Shown piece after piece: positions 9,195 through 19,815 of a DNA stretch of 64,000 nucleotides (its first letter is position 1; each line of letters opens with the position of its first letter). Source of the DNA: Alphaproteobacteria bacterium. GTDB lineage: Bacteria > Pseudomonadota > Alphaproteobacteria > CACIAM-22H2. The DNA is taken from assembly GCA_016124335.1 (NCBI GenBank), contig WGNX01000005.1:539524-603523 (forward strand), given 5' to 3'. A program made the position numbers and the translations under genes. The notes beneath the pieces were generated by a model. The model ran no database searches. It was not told where the DNA came from and saw nothing but the letters and a program-made list of their open reading frames with translations.

Positions 9195-9859
9195 GGCAGC
9201 ACGCCCAACGCGCGCGTATGCGCGATGCAGCCATCGATATGCCGCTTGAGAATCGCGCAGGCCGATTGCGCGTCCCGCTTCAGCGCACAGTCGAGCAGAT
9301 CGCGATGCTCGTCCGCCGCGATCGCGCCGCGAAAGACAACGGCGACCATTTGATAGCGCAGATACTGGTCGTAGACGCCACCATAGAGGTCGAGAAGCGT
9401 TTGCGAGCCGCAGGCGCCGATCAGCGACTGGTGGAATTCCCGATCATAGCGCTTCCAGGTTTCAGTCGCTTCGACGGCGCCCTTGAGCATCCGGCGCTCC
9501 ATCGCGTCGAGCTTGTGGTGTGCCGCCGCGACCGCCGCTTCCCACTCGACATCACCGGCCGCAAAGCTATCGCGCAATGCATGCGTTTCCAGAAGCAACC
9601 GGAGCGAGGCGATTTCCTCGAAGTTCGTCATCGAGACGGGTGTCACTTCGAACCCGCGCTGCCCTTCGGCAACGACAAATCCCTCTGACGACAGGCGGTT
9701 CAGGATTTCGCGCAATGTGCTGACGCTGGCCCCGTACTCCTGGACGAGACCGTCCAGTCGCAGCCGCCGCCCGGGCGTCAGGCGCCCGAAAATGATATCG
9801 GCGCGGACGCGCTCGTACGTCTTTTCGGCAACGGTTGCCGTCTGAATCTCGGGTGTCAT
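9191..9859 (-). CDS. GntR family transcriptional regulator (FCD type)
   Basis: RVRADIIFGRLTPGRRLRLDGLVQEYGASVSTLREILNRLSSE. Confidence 0.92.
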   Translation of the reverse strand: MTPEIQTATVAEKTYERVRADIIFGRLTPGRRLRLDGLVQEYGASVSTLREILNRLSSEGFVVAEGQRGFEVTPVSMTNFEEIASLRLLLETHALRDSFAAGDVEWEAAVAAAHHKLDAMERRMLKGAVEATETWKRYDREFHQSLIGACGSQTLLDLYGGVYDQYLRYQMVAVVFRGAIAADEHRDLLDCALKRDAQSACAILKRHIDGCIAHTRALGVLP

Positions 9860-9914
9860 TGCCGAATCGCCCCCAACGGCCGGAAGGCTACACCACGCCG
9901 TGTGAGGATTGAAA

Positions 9915-9940
9915 ATATGATAAATCTAGAAATATCATAT
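9915..9940. promoter_or_regulatory. 26-bp palindrome, candidate operator
   Basis: ATATGATA-AA-TCTAGA-AA-TATCATAT; symmetric arms and centre in an AT-rich divergent intergenic region. Confidence 0.6.
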
Positions 9941-10029
9941 GAAATGCATATTTTCATTGAATTTTTATTATAACAGTGCAAATTCAACTCATCTGACGCG
10001 GGAATCCGCGCAACCCCAGGGAGGACCCC

Positions 10030-11028
10030 ATGGCATTCGCCCATTCACGGCGCTCGTTCATGATTTCCAGTGCTGCCGCCGTCGCAGCCACGTCGATCGG
10101 CGCATCCGGAATTGCCCGCGCGCAGACGAAGCCCGTCTTGCGGTTCTCGGCAGTGTTTTCCGAACAGGACATCCGCGCCGAAATGATGAAGCGCTTCGCG
10201 AGCGCCGTTTCCGGCGACTTCACGATGCAACTCTACTACGGCGGCAATCTCTTCAAGCAGGGGACCGAACTTGTCGCGCTCCAGCGCGGCAATCTCGAGA
10301 TGGGCAACATCGCCCCGCAGGACGTGTCGAACCAGATCCCGGAATGGTCGATCATGACGGCCGCCTACCTGTTCCGCGATGTGGCGCATCTGCAGAAGGT
10401 CTTCGCCAGCGACGTCGGCCACCAGATGAAGCAGATGGCCGAAGACAAGCTCGGCATCCGGATTCTCGCGCCGACCTATTTCGGCTCCCGTCAGGTCGGG
10501 CTGCGCACGAAGAAGAAGATCAACACGCCGGCCGATATGGCCGGCATCAAGCTGCGCATGCCGGGCGGCGATGCCTGGCAGTTCCTCGGTCAGGCGCTTG
10601 GCGCCAATCCCGTGCCGATGGCGTATCCGGAAGTCTATACCGGCCTGCAGACGGGCGCGATCGACGGGCAGGACAATCCGTTGCCCAACGTGCAGAATAT
10701 GAAGTTCTACGAAGTGAGTTCGCAGATCGTGCTCACGTCGCACCTCGTCGGCTTCGATCTTCTCACGGTTTCGTCGAAGGTTTGGAAGGCGATGGATGCG
10801 GCCAAGCAGAAGGCCTTCCAGGCCGCCGCGGACGCCGCCGTCGGCTGGAGCAACGCCGAACACGCGAAGAAGGAAATGGAACTCGTCGACTTCTTCAAGA
10901 AGCAGGGGCTGGAGGTCTACACGCCCGATCTCGCGGCATTCCGCGATTTCGCGCAGAAGAAGTACCTCGCGTCGGATCTGGCCAAGAGCTGGCCGCCGGG
11001 CATGCTCGCCAAGATCAACGCTCTGTGA
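10030..11028 (+). CDS. TRAP transporter substrate-binding protein (DctP family)
   Basis: Tat-like signal (RRSFMISSAAAVAATS), GIKLRMPGGDAWQFLGQALGANPVPMAYPEVYTGLQTGAIDGQDNPL. Confidence 0.95.
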   Translation: MAFAHSRRSFMISSAAAVAATSIGASGIARAQTKPVLRFSAVFSEQDIRAEMMKRFASAVSGDFTMQLYYGGNLFKQGTELVALQRGNLEMGNIAPQDVSNQIPEWSIMTAAYLFRDVAHLQKVFASDVGHQMKQMAEDKLGIRILAPTYFGSRQVGLRTKKKINTPADMAGIKLRMPGGDAWQFLGQALGANPVPMAYPEVYTGLQTGAIDGQDNPLPNVQNMKFYEVSSQIVLTSHLVGFDLLTVSSKVWKAMDAAKQKAFQAAADAAVGWSNAEHAKKEMELVDFFKKQGLEVYTPDLAAFRDFAQKKYLASDLAKSWPPGMLAKINAL

Positions 11029-11507
11029 TCGGCAGGAAACTCTCAAAACTGGCCGAGGGCGTGGCGGCGGGACTTCTCGCCGCCATGTTCCTCGCATTTC
11101 TCGCGCAGATCGTCTTCCGTTACGGGCTTGGCCTGCCGGTCGGATGGACGCACGAACTCAGCGTCGTCGCATGGCTGTGGCTGGTGCTGTGGGGGGCCGC
11201 TTTCGTCCTTCGGGAAAGCGAGGAGATCCGCTTCGATCTCGTCTATAGCGCGGCCGGCGTGCGGGCGCGTCGTGCGATGATCATCGTGGCGGGCATCGCG
11301 ATCATCGTCCTCTACGCGATGTCGTTCCCGGCGGTGGTCGAATATGTCTCGTTCATGCGCGTCGAGAAGACGGCGTACATGAAAATCCCGTTCGACTGGC
11401 TCTATTCGATCTATCCGGTTTTCGTGATCGCGATTCTCGCGCGGTATGGCTGGCTCGTCGCCCGTGCGCTGCGCGGCCCGGCTCCGGAAAATCCGGGCAA
11501 AGAATGA
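11025..11507 (+). CDS. TRAP transporter small permease (DctQ family)
   Basis: Four TM segments; GTG start overlapping the upstream stop (GTGA). Confidence 0.9.
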   Translation: MIGRKLSKLAEGVAAGLLAAMFLAFLAQIVFRYGLGLPVGWTHELSVVAWLWLVLWGAAFVLRESEEIRFDLVYSAAGVRARRAMIIVAGIAIIVLYAMSFPAVVEYVSFMRVEKTAYMKIPFDWLYSIYPVFVIAILARYGWLVARALRGPAPENPGKE

Positions 11508-12796
11508 CGCCCTGGACCGCCTGCCTGAGCACGATCATCGGCTTGTCGCTGCTCGGCCTGCCGATCGGGCACGCGATGATCGGTGCCTCCGTGCTCTATC
11601 TTTTTCTTTCCGGGCAGGACATGGGGACGGCCGCCGAGCAGTTCCTCAACGGCATGTATTCGAACTACGTGATCCTTGCCGTTCCCCTTTTCATTCTTGC
11701 CGCCGAGCTGATGAATCTCGGCAGCATGTCGGAGCGGCTTTTGCTGTTCTGCAACGCGCTGGTCGGGCGCTTTCGCGGCGGGCTGGCGCACGTGAACGTG
11801 CTGCAGGGGGTCATCTTCGCCGGCATGTCCGGTTCGGCATTGGCGGATGCGGCCGGCCCGGGTCGCCTGATGATGGCGCTGATGACGCGCGACGGCCGCT
11901 ATACGCCGGCCTTTGCGGCGGCGTTGACCGCGGCGGCGGCGGTCATCGGGCCGATCATCCCGCCATCCATTCCGATGGTGGTCTACGCGCTCGTTTCCGA
12001 TGCCTCGATCGGCTACCTGTTCCTTGGCGGATTCATCCCCGGCCTGCTCGTGGCCGCCGGGCTGATGGCGATCATCGCGACGACGGCGCGGCGCCGGAAT
12101 TTTCCGGTGGAACCGCCGATCCCGCTCGCGCGCTTCCCGTCGATCGTCAAGGACGCATTCCCCTCGCTGATGATGCCCGTGGTCCTGTTGGGTGGCATCT
12201 ATTCGGGACTGACCACACCGACCGAAGCGGCGGCGGTCGCGGCCGCCTATGCGCTCGCCGTCTCGACGCTTCTCTACCGTTCGCTGACGTTCGGCACGCT
12301 TTATCATGCGGTCGCCGCTTGCGCACGGACCGCGATCAGCATCGGCATGCTCATCGCCGGCGCGCTCGTCTTCAACTACGTCGTCACGATCGAAAACATC
12401 CCCGAGGCACTGAGCGTGCTGATGCGCGGCTGGCAACTCACGCCGGTCCAGTTCCTCGTGATCGTCAACCTGATCCTTCTTGTCCTGGGGTGCCTGCTTG
12501 AGGGAACGACGATCCTGCTCGTCATCGTTCCCGTCTTCATTCCCACCGCAAAGGCGCTGGGCGTCGACCTCGTGCATTTCGGCGTCGTCGTCGTGGTCAA
12601 CATCATGCTCGGGCTGGTCACGCCGCCTTACGGGTTGCTGCTTTTCGTGATGACGAACATGGCGAAAATCACGATGCGCGAAATGGTGCGTGAGGTTCTT
12701 CCGTTCCTCTGGGCGATGATCGTGGCGCTTGCGGTCATCACGTTCGTGCCGGAGACCGTTCTGTTCCTGCCGCGACTGTTCGGCTATCAGGGGTGA
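11504..12796 (+). CDS. TRAP transporter large permease (DctM family)
   Basis: GMSGSALADAAGPG, IIPPSIPMVVYALVSDASIGYLFLGGFIPG. Confidence 0.95.
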   Translation: MTPWTACLSTIIGLSLLGLPIGHAMIGASVLYLFLSGQDMGTAAEQFLNGMYSNYVILAVPLFILAAELMNLGSMSERLLLFCNALVGRFRGGLAHVNVLQGVIFAGMSGSALADAAGPGRLMMALMTRDGRYTPAFAAALTAAAAVIGPIIPPSIPMVVYALVSDASIGYLFLGGFIPGLLVAAGLMAIIATTARRRNFPVEPPIPLARFPSIVKDAFPSLMMPVVLLGGIYSGLTTPTEAAAVAAAYALAVSTLLYRSLTFGTLYHAVAACARTAISIGMLIAGALVFNYVVTIENIPEALSVLMRGWQLTPVQFLVIVNLILLVLGCLLEGTTILLVIVPVFIPTAKALGVDLVHFGVVVVVNIMLGLVTPPYGLLLFVMTNMAKITMREMVREVLPFLWAMIVALAVITFVPETVLFLPRLFGYQG

Positions 12797-13242
12797 TGTG
12801 CTTGACCGATCCGATCTATGTTCTGAACGGCCCGAATCTGAACAGGCTTGGAAAGCGCGAGCCAGCGATCTATGGCAGCACGACCCTGGCGGAGGTTGAA
12901 GCGCAGTGTCGCGCGGCGGCGGGCGACGTGCCGCTCGTCTTCCGCCAGACGAACAGCGAGCAGCAGTTGATCGAATGGATTCATGAGGCGACGGATGTTC
13001 CGGCGGCCGGCATCGTCATAAATCCGGCTGCCTTTACCTTTACGTCGATCGCAGTGCTCGACGCGCTCAAGATGTTCGGACGGCCCATCGTGGAGCTTCA
13101 CATCTCGAACATCCACCGTCGCGAGCCGATCTACCACCGCTCGCTCGTCTCGCCCGTCGCGACCGCGGTCATGGCCGGATTTGGCGCTGCCGGATACGCA
13201 ATCGCCGTCGATGCGCTGCGAAAGATGTGCGTGGCCGGCTAG
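12793..13242 (+). CDS. aroQ: Type II 3-dehydroquinate dehydratase
   Basis: YVLNGPNLNRLGKREPAIYG, NPAAFTFTSIAVLDAL, ELHISNIHRREPIYHRS. Confidence 0.95.
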   Translation: MMCLTDPIYVLNGPNLNRLGKREPAIYGSTTLAEVEAQCRAAAGDVPLVFRQTNSEQQLIEWIHEATDVPAAGIVINPAAFTFTSIAVLDALKMFGRPIVELHISNIHRREPIYHRSLVSPVATAVMAGFGAAGYAIAVDALRKMCVAG

Positions 13243-13427
13243 CGCTGGGCGCGCCGATCCATCCAGATGCCGATGGGAACGAGCACCAGAAGGCCGATGA
13301 GCGGCAATTCCGCATAGTCGGTAAAGCTTTTCATGCCCGTTCCGGCGAACCAGTCATTCAGTGGGACCGTCGTGCCGTAGGCGAAGGTGAAAATCAGCAG
13401 ACCGATGGTGTTGCGCCAGCGCGGCAT
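13239..13427 (-). CDS. Small membrane protein, unknown function
   Basis: 62-aa ORF with two hydrophobic segments, directly downstream of the next minus-strand ORF. Confidence 0.55.
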   Translation of the reverse strand: MPRWRNTIGLLIFTFAYGTTVPLNDWFAGTGMKSFTDYAELPLIGLLVLVPIGIWMDRRAQR

Positions 13428-13428
13428 G

Positions 13429-13815
13429 TCAGCGCTCCGGCAATCGAGGGGCGTCCGATGCATCGGCACGCGGCGGCGTCACGTCCTTCATTTCGCGAAC
13501 CTCCCAGTCGCCGGTGCGGAATGTCGCGACACGGATCGTCGTCGCATTTCCGGCCGCCCGGCGCAGCATAAAGCCAAAAAAAACGATCAGTGCGGAGCCG
13601 GCGATCCATACCCACGTAATCAACGCGCCGCCGAGCGCCGACAGAAATTGTAGGGCCGTTGCGATCGCGCCATTGTCCGGCGCGCCGAACAGGTTCGACA
13701 CGATCCAGTGAACCAAGTCGCTGCCCAATGAGAATACGGCCCAAAAGCCGAAGCAGAGCAGCGACCAGAACAGGAAGGCGATCCAGGCGAAGCCCGTAAA
13801 AATGCGCGTTGGCAT
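13429..13815 (-). CDS. Hypothetical membrane protein
   Basis: 128-aa ORF with hydrophobic segments. Confidence 0.65.
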   Translation of the reverse strand: MPTRIFTGFAWIAFLFWSLLCFGFWAVFSLGSDLVHWIVSNLFGAPDNGAIATALQFLSALGGALITWVWIAGSALIVFFGFMLRRAAGNATTIRVATFRTGDWEVREMKDVTPPRADASDAPRLPER

Positions 13816-13952
13816 ACCGCTAATATAGGCGCGCGAACTTGCCCGCGAAAGGAGTGTATTTCGGCATTTTTGTCGCGCGTGTTCGCCGGCTTAACCCGGC
13901 GTTTAAGGTTGTCTTCGAACCTTGCCCTCTTTGCCATTCGAGGACGACCGAC

Positions 13953-15938
13953 ATGCGATTTCCGCGCCTTGCCACTCCCTTCCGTTCGCTTGTTTCCCGG
14001 CTTGTCATCTCGTTCGGCGCGATGGCGCTTCTGGCGTGCGCCACGCTGTTCGCGATCGTCCTGAACGACCGGATCTCGGCCGACCGACAGGCCGTCGAGC
14101 GCGACGTCGAGGGAAAATTCGGCGATGTGCTCGAAGCCATGCGCGGTGAACTGGAGGTCGTCAAGGCCGTCGCGCTTTCGCTATCGACTGCCCCGCAGAT
14201 CAAGGAAGCCATACTGTCCGACGATCGAACCAAGGCCGCTGAGTTCCTCGATCCGATCCTTTCGGTGGCCCGCGGCACCGTCGGCGTAAATTCTCTGATG
14301 CTGGCGAAAAATCCGGGCTTGGTAGCCTATCGCGCACATGCCCCGTCGTCCTTCGGCGACGATTTGAAAGGGCGCCGCCAGACCGTTGTCGAGGCGCTGC
14401 GCGACGGCAAGGCCTCGACGGGCATCGAACCGGCGCGGAGCAACATCAGCCTGTTCGGCACGGCACCGATTGTCGACAAGGACAAGGTCGTCGGGGCAAT
14501 CGATGTCGGCGTCCGCTTGTCCCAGCCATTCGCCGACCGGATGAAAAAGAAAATCGACGCCGATATCGCCTTTCATGTCCGTGACGGCGAAAGCTTCATC
14601 ACGACTGCGGCCACCCGTGGCGGCGGCACGCTGCTTTCGACCGACGAGATGGCGCGCGTGGTCGATGGCGAGACGATCATGAACGAGATCGATTTCGGGG
14701 ATTCGCAGGCCGTCGTCTTCGCGCGACGGCTGGAGGACAAGGCGGGCAAGGCGTTCGGCGTCCTCGAAATCTCGCGCGACGTGACGGCACTGCGCGACGA
14801 GGCGATCGCCGCCCAGCGCAACCTCGTGATCGGCGCGCTCGTCTCGCTCGCCTTGGCGCTTGTCGCCGGCCTGTTCCTCGCGCGTGGCATCTCCGGCCCG
14901 ATCGCGGCGCTCGCACGAACGCTCGACGTGATCGCGACAGGTACCACGAATGTCGAGGTTCCGGGCCGCAACCGGTCGGACGAGATCGGCCGAATGGCCG
15001 CTTCGGTCGCCGTACTGCGCGACGGTCTGGTGGAGGTCGACCGGCTGCGCGCCCAGGCGACAGAAAGCGAGAAAGCGGCCCAGACCAAGCGCCGGGAGGA
15101 CGCGCTCGAACTGGCCGACCGATTCGAGAAGTCGGTCGGAACGGTCGTCGAAGCACTCGACGGCTCGGCGCGTGCGCTTCAGGGCTCGGCGCAGGAAATG
15201 GGGGCAGCCGCCGAAGCGACCAGCAGCCAGGCAGCCAGCGTCGGGACGGCATCGGAGAATGCGACGGCGAATGTCCAGACGGTTGCGGCTTCGACCGAGG
15301 AGCTGTCCGCTTCGATCCGCGAGATTTCGCATCGTGTGGCGGAGTCCGCCTCGATGAGCCGTCAGGCCGTCGACGAGGCTGCACGCACGAGCGAGACGGT
15401 GCAGAGTCTCGTGGCCGTCGCCGGAAAGATCGGCGACGTGACCAAGCTCATCAACCAGATCGCGGGCCAGACCAATCTTCTCGCGCTCAACGCGACGATC
15501 GAGGCCGCGCGCGCCGGTGAAGCCGGAAAGGGCTTCGCCGTCGTCGCGTCGGAAGTGAAGGGGCTCGCCAGCCAGACCGCCAAGGCGACCGAAGAGATCG
15601 GCGCCCAGATTTCGGCGATCCAGTCCGCCTCGACGCAGACCGTTCAGGCGATCGATGCGATTTCCGGCACGATCCGCGCGCTCGACGGGATTTCAGGCGC
15701 GATCGCGGCGGCGGTCGAAGAACAAGGTGCCGCGACCCAGGAAATCGCACGGAACATCCAGCAGGCCGCAAGCGGCACGGCACGCGTCACGGAAACGATC
15801 GCCGAAGTCGCCTCGGCAGCCGACGATGCCGGCCGAGTTTCGGGCGACGTACGCGCGCGCGCGGCCGACCTCGCGGGGCAGGCCGAACGCCTGCGCGCCG
15901 ACGTGCGGACGTTCCTCGAGACGGTGCGGGCGGCCTAG
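13953..15938 (+). CDS. Methyl-accepting chemotaxis protein
   Basis: Cache-like periplasmic region, HAMP, signalling hairpin [35 protein letters not shown]. Confidence 0.95.
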   Translation: MRFPRLATPFRSLVSRLVISFGAMALLACATLFAIVLNDRISADRQAVERDVEGKFGDVLEAMRGELEVVKAVALSLSTAPQIKEAILSDDRTKAAEFLDPILSVARGTVGVNSLMLAKNPGLVAYRAHAPSSFGDDLKGRRQTVVEALRDGKASTGIEPARSNISLFGTAPIVDKDKVVGAIDVGVRLSQPFADRMKKKIDADIAFHVRDGESFITTAATRGGGTLLSTDEMARVVDGETIMNEIDFGDSQAVVFARRLEDKAGKAFGVLEISRDVTALRDEAIAAQRNLVIGALVSLALALVAGLFLARGISGPIAALARTLDVIATGTTNVEVPGRNRSDEIGRMAASVAVLRDGLVEVDRLRAQATESEKAAQTKRREDALELADRFEKSVGTVVEALDGSARALQGSAQEMGAAAEATSSQAASVGTASENATANVQTVAASTEELSASIREISHRVAESASMSRQAVDEAARTSETVQSLVAVAGKIGDVTKLINQIAGQTNLLALNATIEAARAGEAGKGFAVVASEVKGLASQTAKATEEIGAQISAIQSASTQTVQAIDAISGTIRALDGISGAIAAAVEEQGAATQEIARNIQQAASGTARVTETIAEVASAADDAGRVSGDVRARAADLAGQAERLRADVRTFLETVRAA

Positions 15939-17872
15939 CTCTTGTTCATGCGGTTGTTGACGAGATCGTCGACGACCGCAGGATCGGCAAGAGTGGAGGT
16001 GTCGCCCAGCGCCGAATGCTCGTTCGCGGCGATCTTGCGAAGGATGCGGCGCATGATCTTGCCCGAGCGGGTCTTCGGCAGGCCGGGGGCCCACTGGATG
16101 AGGTCAGGCGATGCGATGGGGCCGATCTGCTTGCGCACCCAGCCCACCAACTCCTTGCGCAGTTCCTCGCTTGTCGGCTGGCCGGCCTTCAGCGTGACGT
16201 AGGCGTAGATGCCCTGACCCTTGATGTCGTGCGGGTATCCGACCACGGCCGCCTCGGCCACTTTCGGATGGGCGACAAGCGCACTTTCGATTTCGGCCGT
16301 GCCCATGCGGTGGCCCGACACGTTGATGACGTCGTCGACGCGTCCGGTGATCCAGTAGTAGCCGTCCTCGTCGCGCCGGCAGCCGTCGCCGGTGAAGTAG
16401 TAGCCCTTGAAGGTCGAGAAGTACGTCTCGATGAAGCGCTTGTGGTCGCCGAACACGGTGCGGGCCTGCCCGGGCCAGCTGTCGGCGATGCACAGGTTGC
16501 CGTCGGTGGCGCCTTCGAGAAGCTTGCCGTCATTGTCGACGAGGATCGGCCTCACGCCGAAGAACGGCTTGGTGGCGGAGCCGGGCTTGGTCGCGATGGC
16601 GCCCGGCAGCGGCGTGATGAGGATTCCGCCCGTCTCGGTCTGCCACCACGTGTCGACGATCGGGCAGCGCCCGTCGCCCACGACGTTGTGGTACCACAGC
16701 CACGCCTCGGGATTGATCGGTTCGCCGACCGAACCCAGGATGCGCAGCGTCTTGCGGCTCGTCTTCTTGACCGGCGCCTCGCCCTCGCGCATCAGCGCGC
16801 GGATGGCGGTCGGGGCGGTATAGAAGATATTGACCTTGTGCTTGTCGACGACCTGCCAGAAACGCGAGCTGTCCGGATAGTTCGGCACGCCCTCGAACAT
16901 CAGCGTCGTGGCGCCGTTGGCCATCGGCCCGTAGACGATGTAGCTGTGGCCCGTGACCCAGCCCACGTCGGCCGTGCACCAGTAGATGTCGCCGTCCTTG
17001 TAGTCGAACACGTACTGGTGCGTCATCGACGCGTAGACGAGATAGCCGCCGGTCGTGTGCAGAACGCCCTTGGGTTTGCCGGTGGAGCCGGACGTATAGA
17101 GGATGAAGAGCGGATCTTCCGCGGCCATCTCCGTCGGCGGGCACTCGGCCGGCACGCTCGCGGCTTCCTCGTGGTACCAGATGTCGCGCGCCGGATCCCA
17201 ATCGACCTTGCCGCCCGTGCGCTTGACGACCAGCATCTTCTTGACCGACGGGCAGCTCTTCAGCGCCACGTCGGCGTTGACCTTGAGCGGCACCTTGCGG
17301 CCGCCGCGCAGGCCCTCGTCGGCGGTGATGACGAAGTTCGAATCGCAGTCCTGGATGCGGTTGACGAGGCTGTCGGGCGAGAAGCCGCCGAACACGATCG
17401 AATGGATCGCGCCGATGCGCGCGCAGGCCAGCATCGCGTAGGCCGCCTCGGGGATCATCGGCAGGTAGATCGTGACGCGGTCGCCCTTCTTGACGCCGTG
17501 CTTCTTGAGCACGTTCGCCATCCGGCAGGTGGCCTCGTGCGCCTCGCGATAGGTGATGTGCTTGCTTTCGTTCGGATCGTCGCCTTCCCAGATGATCGCC
17601 GTCTGGTTGGCGCGCTTGGCCAGATGCCGGTCGAGGCAGTTGGCCGACACGTTGAGCGTGCCGTCCTCGAACCACTTGATCGGCACGTCACCGGTGAACG
17701 AGGTGTTCTTGACCTTCGTGAACGGCTTGATCCAGTCGACGCGCTTGCCGTGTTCGGCCCAGAACCCGGCCGGGTCGGCGACCGATTTCTCGTACATCGC
17801 CTTGTATTTGGCCGCATCGACGAGCGCGGTCTTGGCGATCGCATCGGGCACGGGGAAAAGCTCGTTCGACAT
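15935..17872 (-). CDS. acs: Acetyl-CoA synthetase
   Basis: [40 protein letters not shown]-terminal [17 protein letters not shown]. Confidence 0.97.
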   Translation of the reverse strand: MSNELFPVPDAIAKTALVDAAKYKAMYEKSVADPAGFWAEHGKRVDWIKPFTKVKNTSFTGDVPIKWFEDGTLNVSANCLDRHLAKRANQTAIIWEGDDPNESKHITYREAHEATCRMANVLKKHGVKKGDRVTIYLPMIPEAAYAMLACARIGAIHSIVFGGFSPDSLVNRIQDCDSNFVITADEGLRGGRKVPLKVNADVALKSCPSVKKMLVVKRTGGKVDWDPARDIWYHEEAASVPAECPPTEMAAEDPLFILYTSGSTGKPKGVLHTTGGYLVYASMTHQYVFDYKDGDIYWCTADVGWVTGHSYIVYGPMANGATTLMFEGVPNYPDSSRFWQVVDKHKVNIFYTAPTAIRALMREGEAPVKKTSRKTLRILGSVGEPINPEAWLWYHNVVGDGRCPIVDTWWQTETGGILITPLPGAIATKPGSATKPFFGVRPILVDNDGKLLEGATDGNLCIADSWPGQARTVFGDHKRFIETYFSTFKGYYFTGDGCRRDEDGYYWITGRVDDVINVSGHRMGTAEIESALVAHPKVAEAAVVGYPHDIKGQGIYAYVTLKAGQPTSEELRKELVGWVRKQIGPIASPDLIQWAPGLPKTRSGKIMRRILRKIAANEHSALGDTSTLADPAVVDDLVNNRMNKS

Positions 17873-17981
17873 TGACGGCGCCTCCGTTCGATGGCGCGGC
17901 GACGACCGGCCGCGCCTATTGGTCTTGTTGCGGTTTTAGTCCGCCCGTATGGCGGATGGCAAGGCGGTCGGGTGCGGCGAC

Positions 17982-18353
17982 TTAGCGCGGTAACACGGGG
18001 CCTGCCGGGGCCTCGGGCCATACCACCGCCGGGCACTCGAGGGCGCTTTCGACGATCTCGACCGCGATGGGGGTCAGGCGCCGGCCGATACACGGGCCGG
18101 CCACGCAAAGCCCGTCCTCGATCCCGAACAGCGCGCCGTGACTGCCGCAGCACAGGAATTTGCCTTCCTCGTCGAGAAAGACGCCCGGCATCCAGTCAAG
18201 CGGTGCGCCGGCATGCGGGCAGACATTGGCGTAGCCGTAGACGCGGCCGTCCTTGCGCACGACGATGATCGAACGTCGCGCCTGTCCCTCGCCGCACGTG
18301 AAGCCCCGGGCGCCCGGATCGGGCAGCTCGTCGAGGCGGCAGAGCACGCTCAC
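17982..18353 (-). CDS. Rieske [2Fe-2S] domain protein
   Basis: CPHAGAPLDW...CCGSHGALF; GTG start overlapping upstream stop. Confidence 0.85.
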   Translation of the reverse strand: MSVLCRLDELPDPGARGFTCGEGQARRSIIVVRKDGRVYGYANVCPHAGAPLDWMPGVFLDEEGKFLCCGSHGALFGIEDGLCVAGPCIGRRLTPIAVEIVESALECPAVVWPEAPAGPVLPR

Positions 18354-18763
18354 GGCGAGATGCCGAGCTTGCGGCAGACGGCCTTCCATTCCGCCGGCGT
18401 GACCGGCTGGACGGACAGCCGGGAATTGTTGACCAGCATCATGTCCTTGAGTTCGGGCATCTCGCGCGCTTGCGCGAGCGTCAGGGGCGTTTTCGCCGCC
18501 TCGACCGGCTCGACGTCAACCATGAACCAGGCGCCTTTTTCGGCCGACATGTCGGGGTAGGCTTCGCGCACGATGCGCATCGTGCCGACGATCTCCTTGC
18601 CGATGTTCGAATGGTAGAAGAACGCGCGGTCGCCGATTTTCATGGCCTTCAGGTTGAGCTTGGCCGTGTGGTTGCGCACGCCATCCCACCGGCCCCGTTT
18701 CTCGGACACGAGCTTTTCCCAGGAATAGACGTCCGGCTCGCTCTTCATCAGCCAGTATTTCAT
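18350..18763 (-). CDS. EVE domain-containing protein
   Basis: MKYWLMKSEPDVYSWEKL...RWDGVRNHTAKLNL. Confidence 0.95.
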   Translation of the reverse strand: MKYWLMKSEPDVYSWEKLVSEKRGRWDGVRNHTAKLNLKAMKIGDRAFFYHSNIGKEIVGTMRIVREAYPDMSAEKGAWFMVDVEPVEAAKTPLTLAQAREMPELKDMMLVNNSRLSVQPVTPAEWKAVCRKLGISP

Positions 18764-18765
18764 TA

Positions 18766-19782
18766 CTATTCGTCCTTCAGCGGGCGGGCGAGCAGGGCCG
18801 CGATCGTCGCCTCGACATCGGCACCCTCGTGAAGGATCGCGGCGACGACCCGGCAAATCGGCATGTCCACACCCAGTCGCGCGGCGAGCTGGCCCACGGA
18901 TATTGCACCATCGACACCCTCGACAACCGAATGCCGCAGGCCGAGATCGGGATGCTCCATCGCGTCGATCCGGCTCATCCCGCCGCCCACGGCGATGCCA
19001 AGGCGCATGTTGCGCGACTGGTCGTTGTTGCAGGTGAGCGCCAGGTCGCCAAGGCCCGAAAGGCCCATGAGCGTCTCCGCCCGCCCGCCTTTGGCAAGGC
19101 CAAGGCGCACCATTTCGGCAAGTCCGCGCGTCATCAGTGCCGCACGCGCATTGTCGCCAAGCCCGCGACCCTCGACGATTCCGCAGGCGAGGGCGACGAC
19201 GTTCTTCACGGCACCGCCGATCTGCGCGCCCGTCACGTCGTCGGACCGGTAGATGCGGAACGCCGGCACCGCGCAGGTTGCCGCAAGCTCGGCGCCGAGT
19301 GCCGCATCGGAACATGCGAGCGTCACGGCTGTCGGCTTTCCTTCGGCGACCTCGCGCGCGAAGGTCGGCCCCGACAGCACGGCGACGGGGTTTTCCGGCG
19401 CAATCTGCATGGCGATTTCGCTCATGAGCAGCCCGCTCATTTCCTCCACCCCCTTGCTGGCGATCAGGATGGGTGCGCCTTCGGGCCGGGTGATCTCGCT
19501 ATCGGCCAGCGTCGCACGCAGATGTTGGGCGGGCGTCGCCCAGACGAGGAGATCTTTCTCGGCCACGGCTTCGGGCATCAACGGCGTCGCGTAGATCGAT
19601 GCCTCAAGCGGCATGTCACGCAGGAAAAGCGGATTTTCATGCCGCTCGTTGATGTCGCGCGCGGTCGCCGGCTCGTGCGCCCACAAGGTGACCGACAGGC
19701 CGCCGCGCGCGAGCGTCTGCGCCAGTGCCGTTCCCCACGCGCCGGCGCCAAGCACGGCCGCAGTCTTGAATCGCTTGCTCAT
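18766..19782 (-). CDS. gpsA: NAD(P)H-dependent glycerol-3-phosphate dehydrogenase
   Basis: VLGAGAWGTALAQTLARGG, SGPTFAREVAEGKPTAV, GAVKNVVALACGIVEGRGLGDNARAALMTRGL. Confidence 0.96.
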   Translation of the reverse strand: MSKRFKTAAVLGAGAWGTALAQTLARGGLSVTLWAHEPATARDINERHENPLFLRDMPLEASIYATPLMPEAVAEKDLLVWATPAQHLRATLADSEITRPEGAPILIASKGVEEMSGLLMSEIAMQIAPENPVAVLSGPTFAREVAEGKPTAVTLACSDAALGAELAATCAVPAFRIYRSDDVTGAQIGGAVKNVVALACGIVEGRGLGDNARAALMTRGLAEMVRLGLAKGGRAETLMGLSGLGDLALTCNNDQSRNMRLGIAVGGGMSRIDAMEHPDLGLRHSVVEGVDGAISVGQLAARLGVDMPICRVVAAILHEGADVEATIAALLARPLKDE

Positions 19783-19815
19783 GACGGTTGTTCTAGCGGA
19801 TGGGCGTGCCGCGCG

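Noticed and set aside
16016-17875. 619-aa plus-strand ORF
   Set aside because: Mirror of acs, whose motifs are unambiguous on the minus strand
17940-17956. TCCGCC-CGTAT-GGCGGA hairpin as a terminator for the Rieske operon
   Set aside because: Stem is only 6 bp and no U-tract follows on either strand
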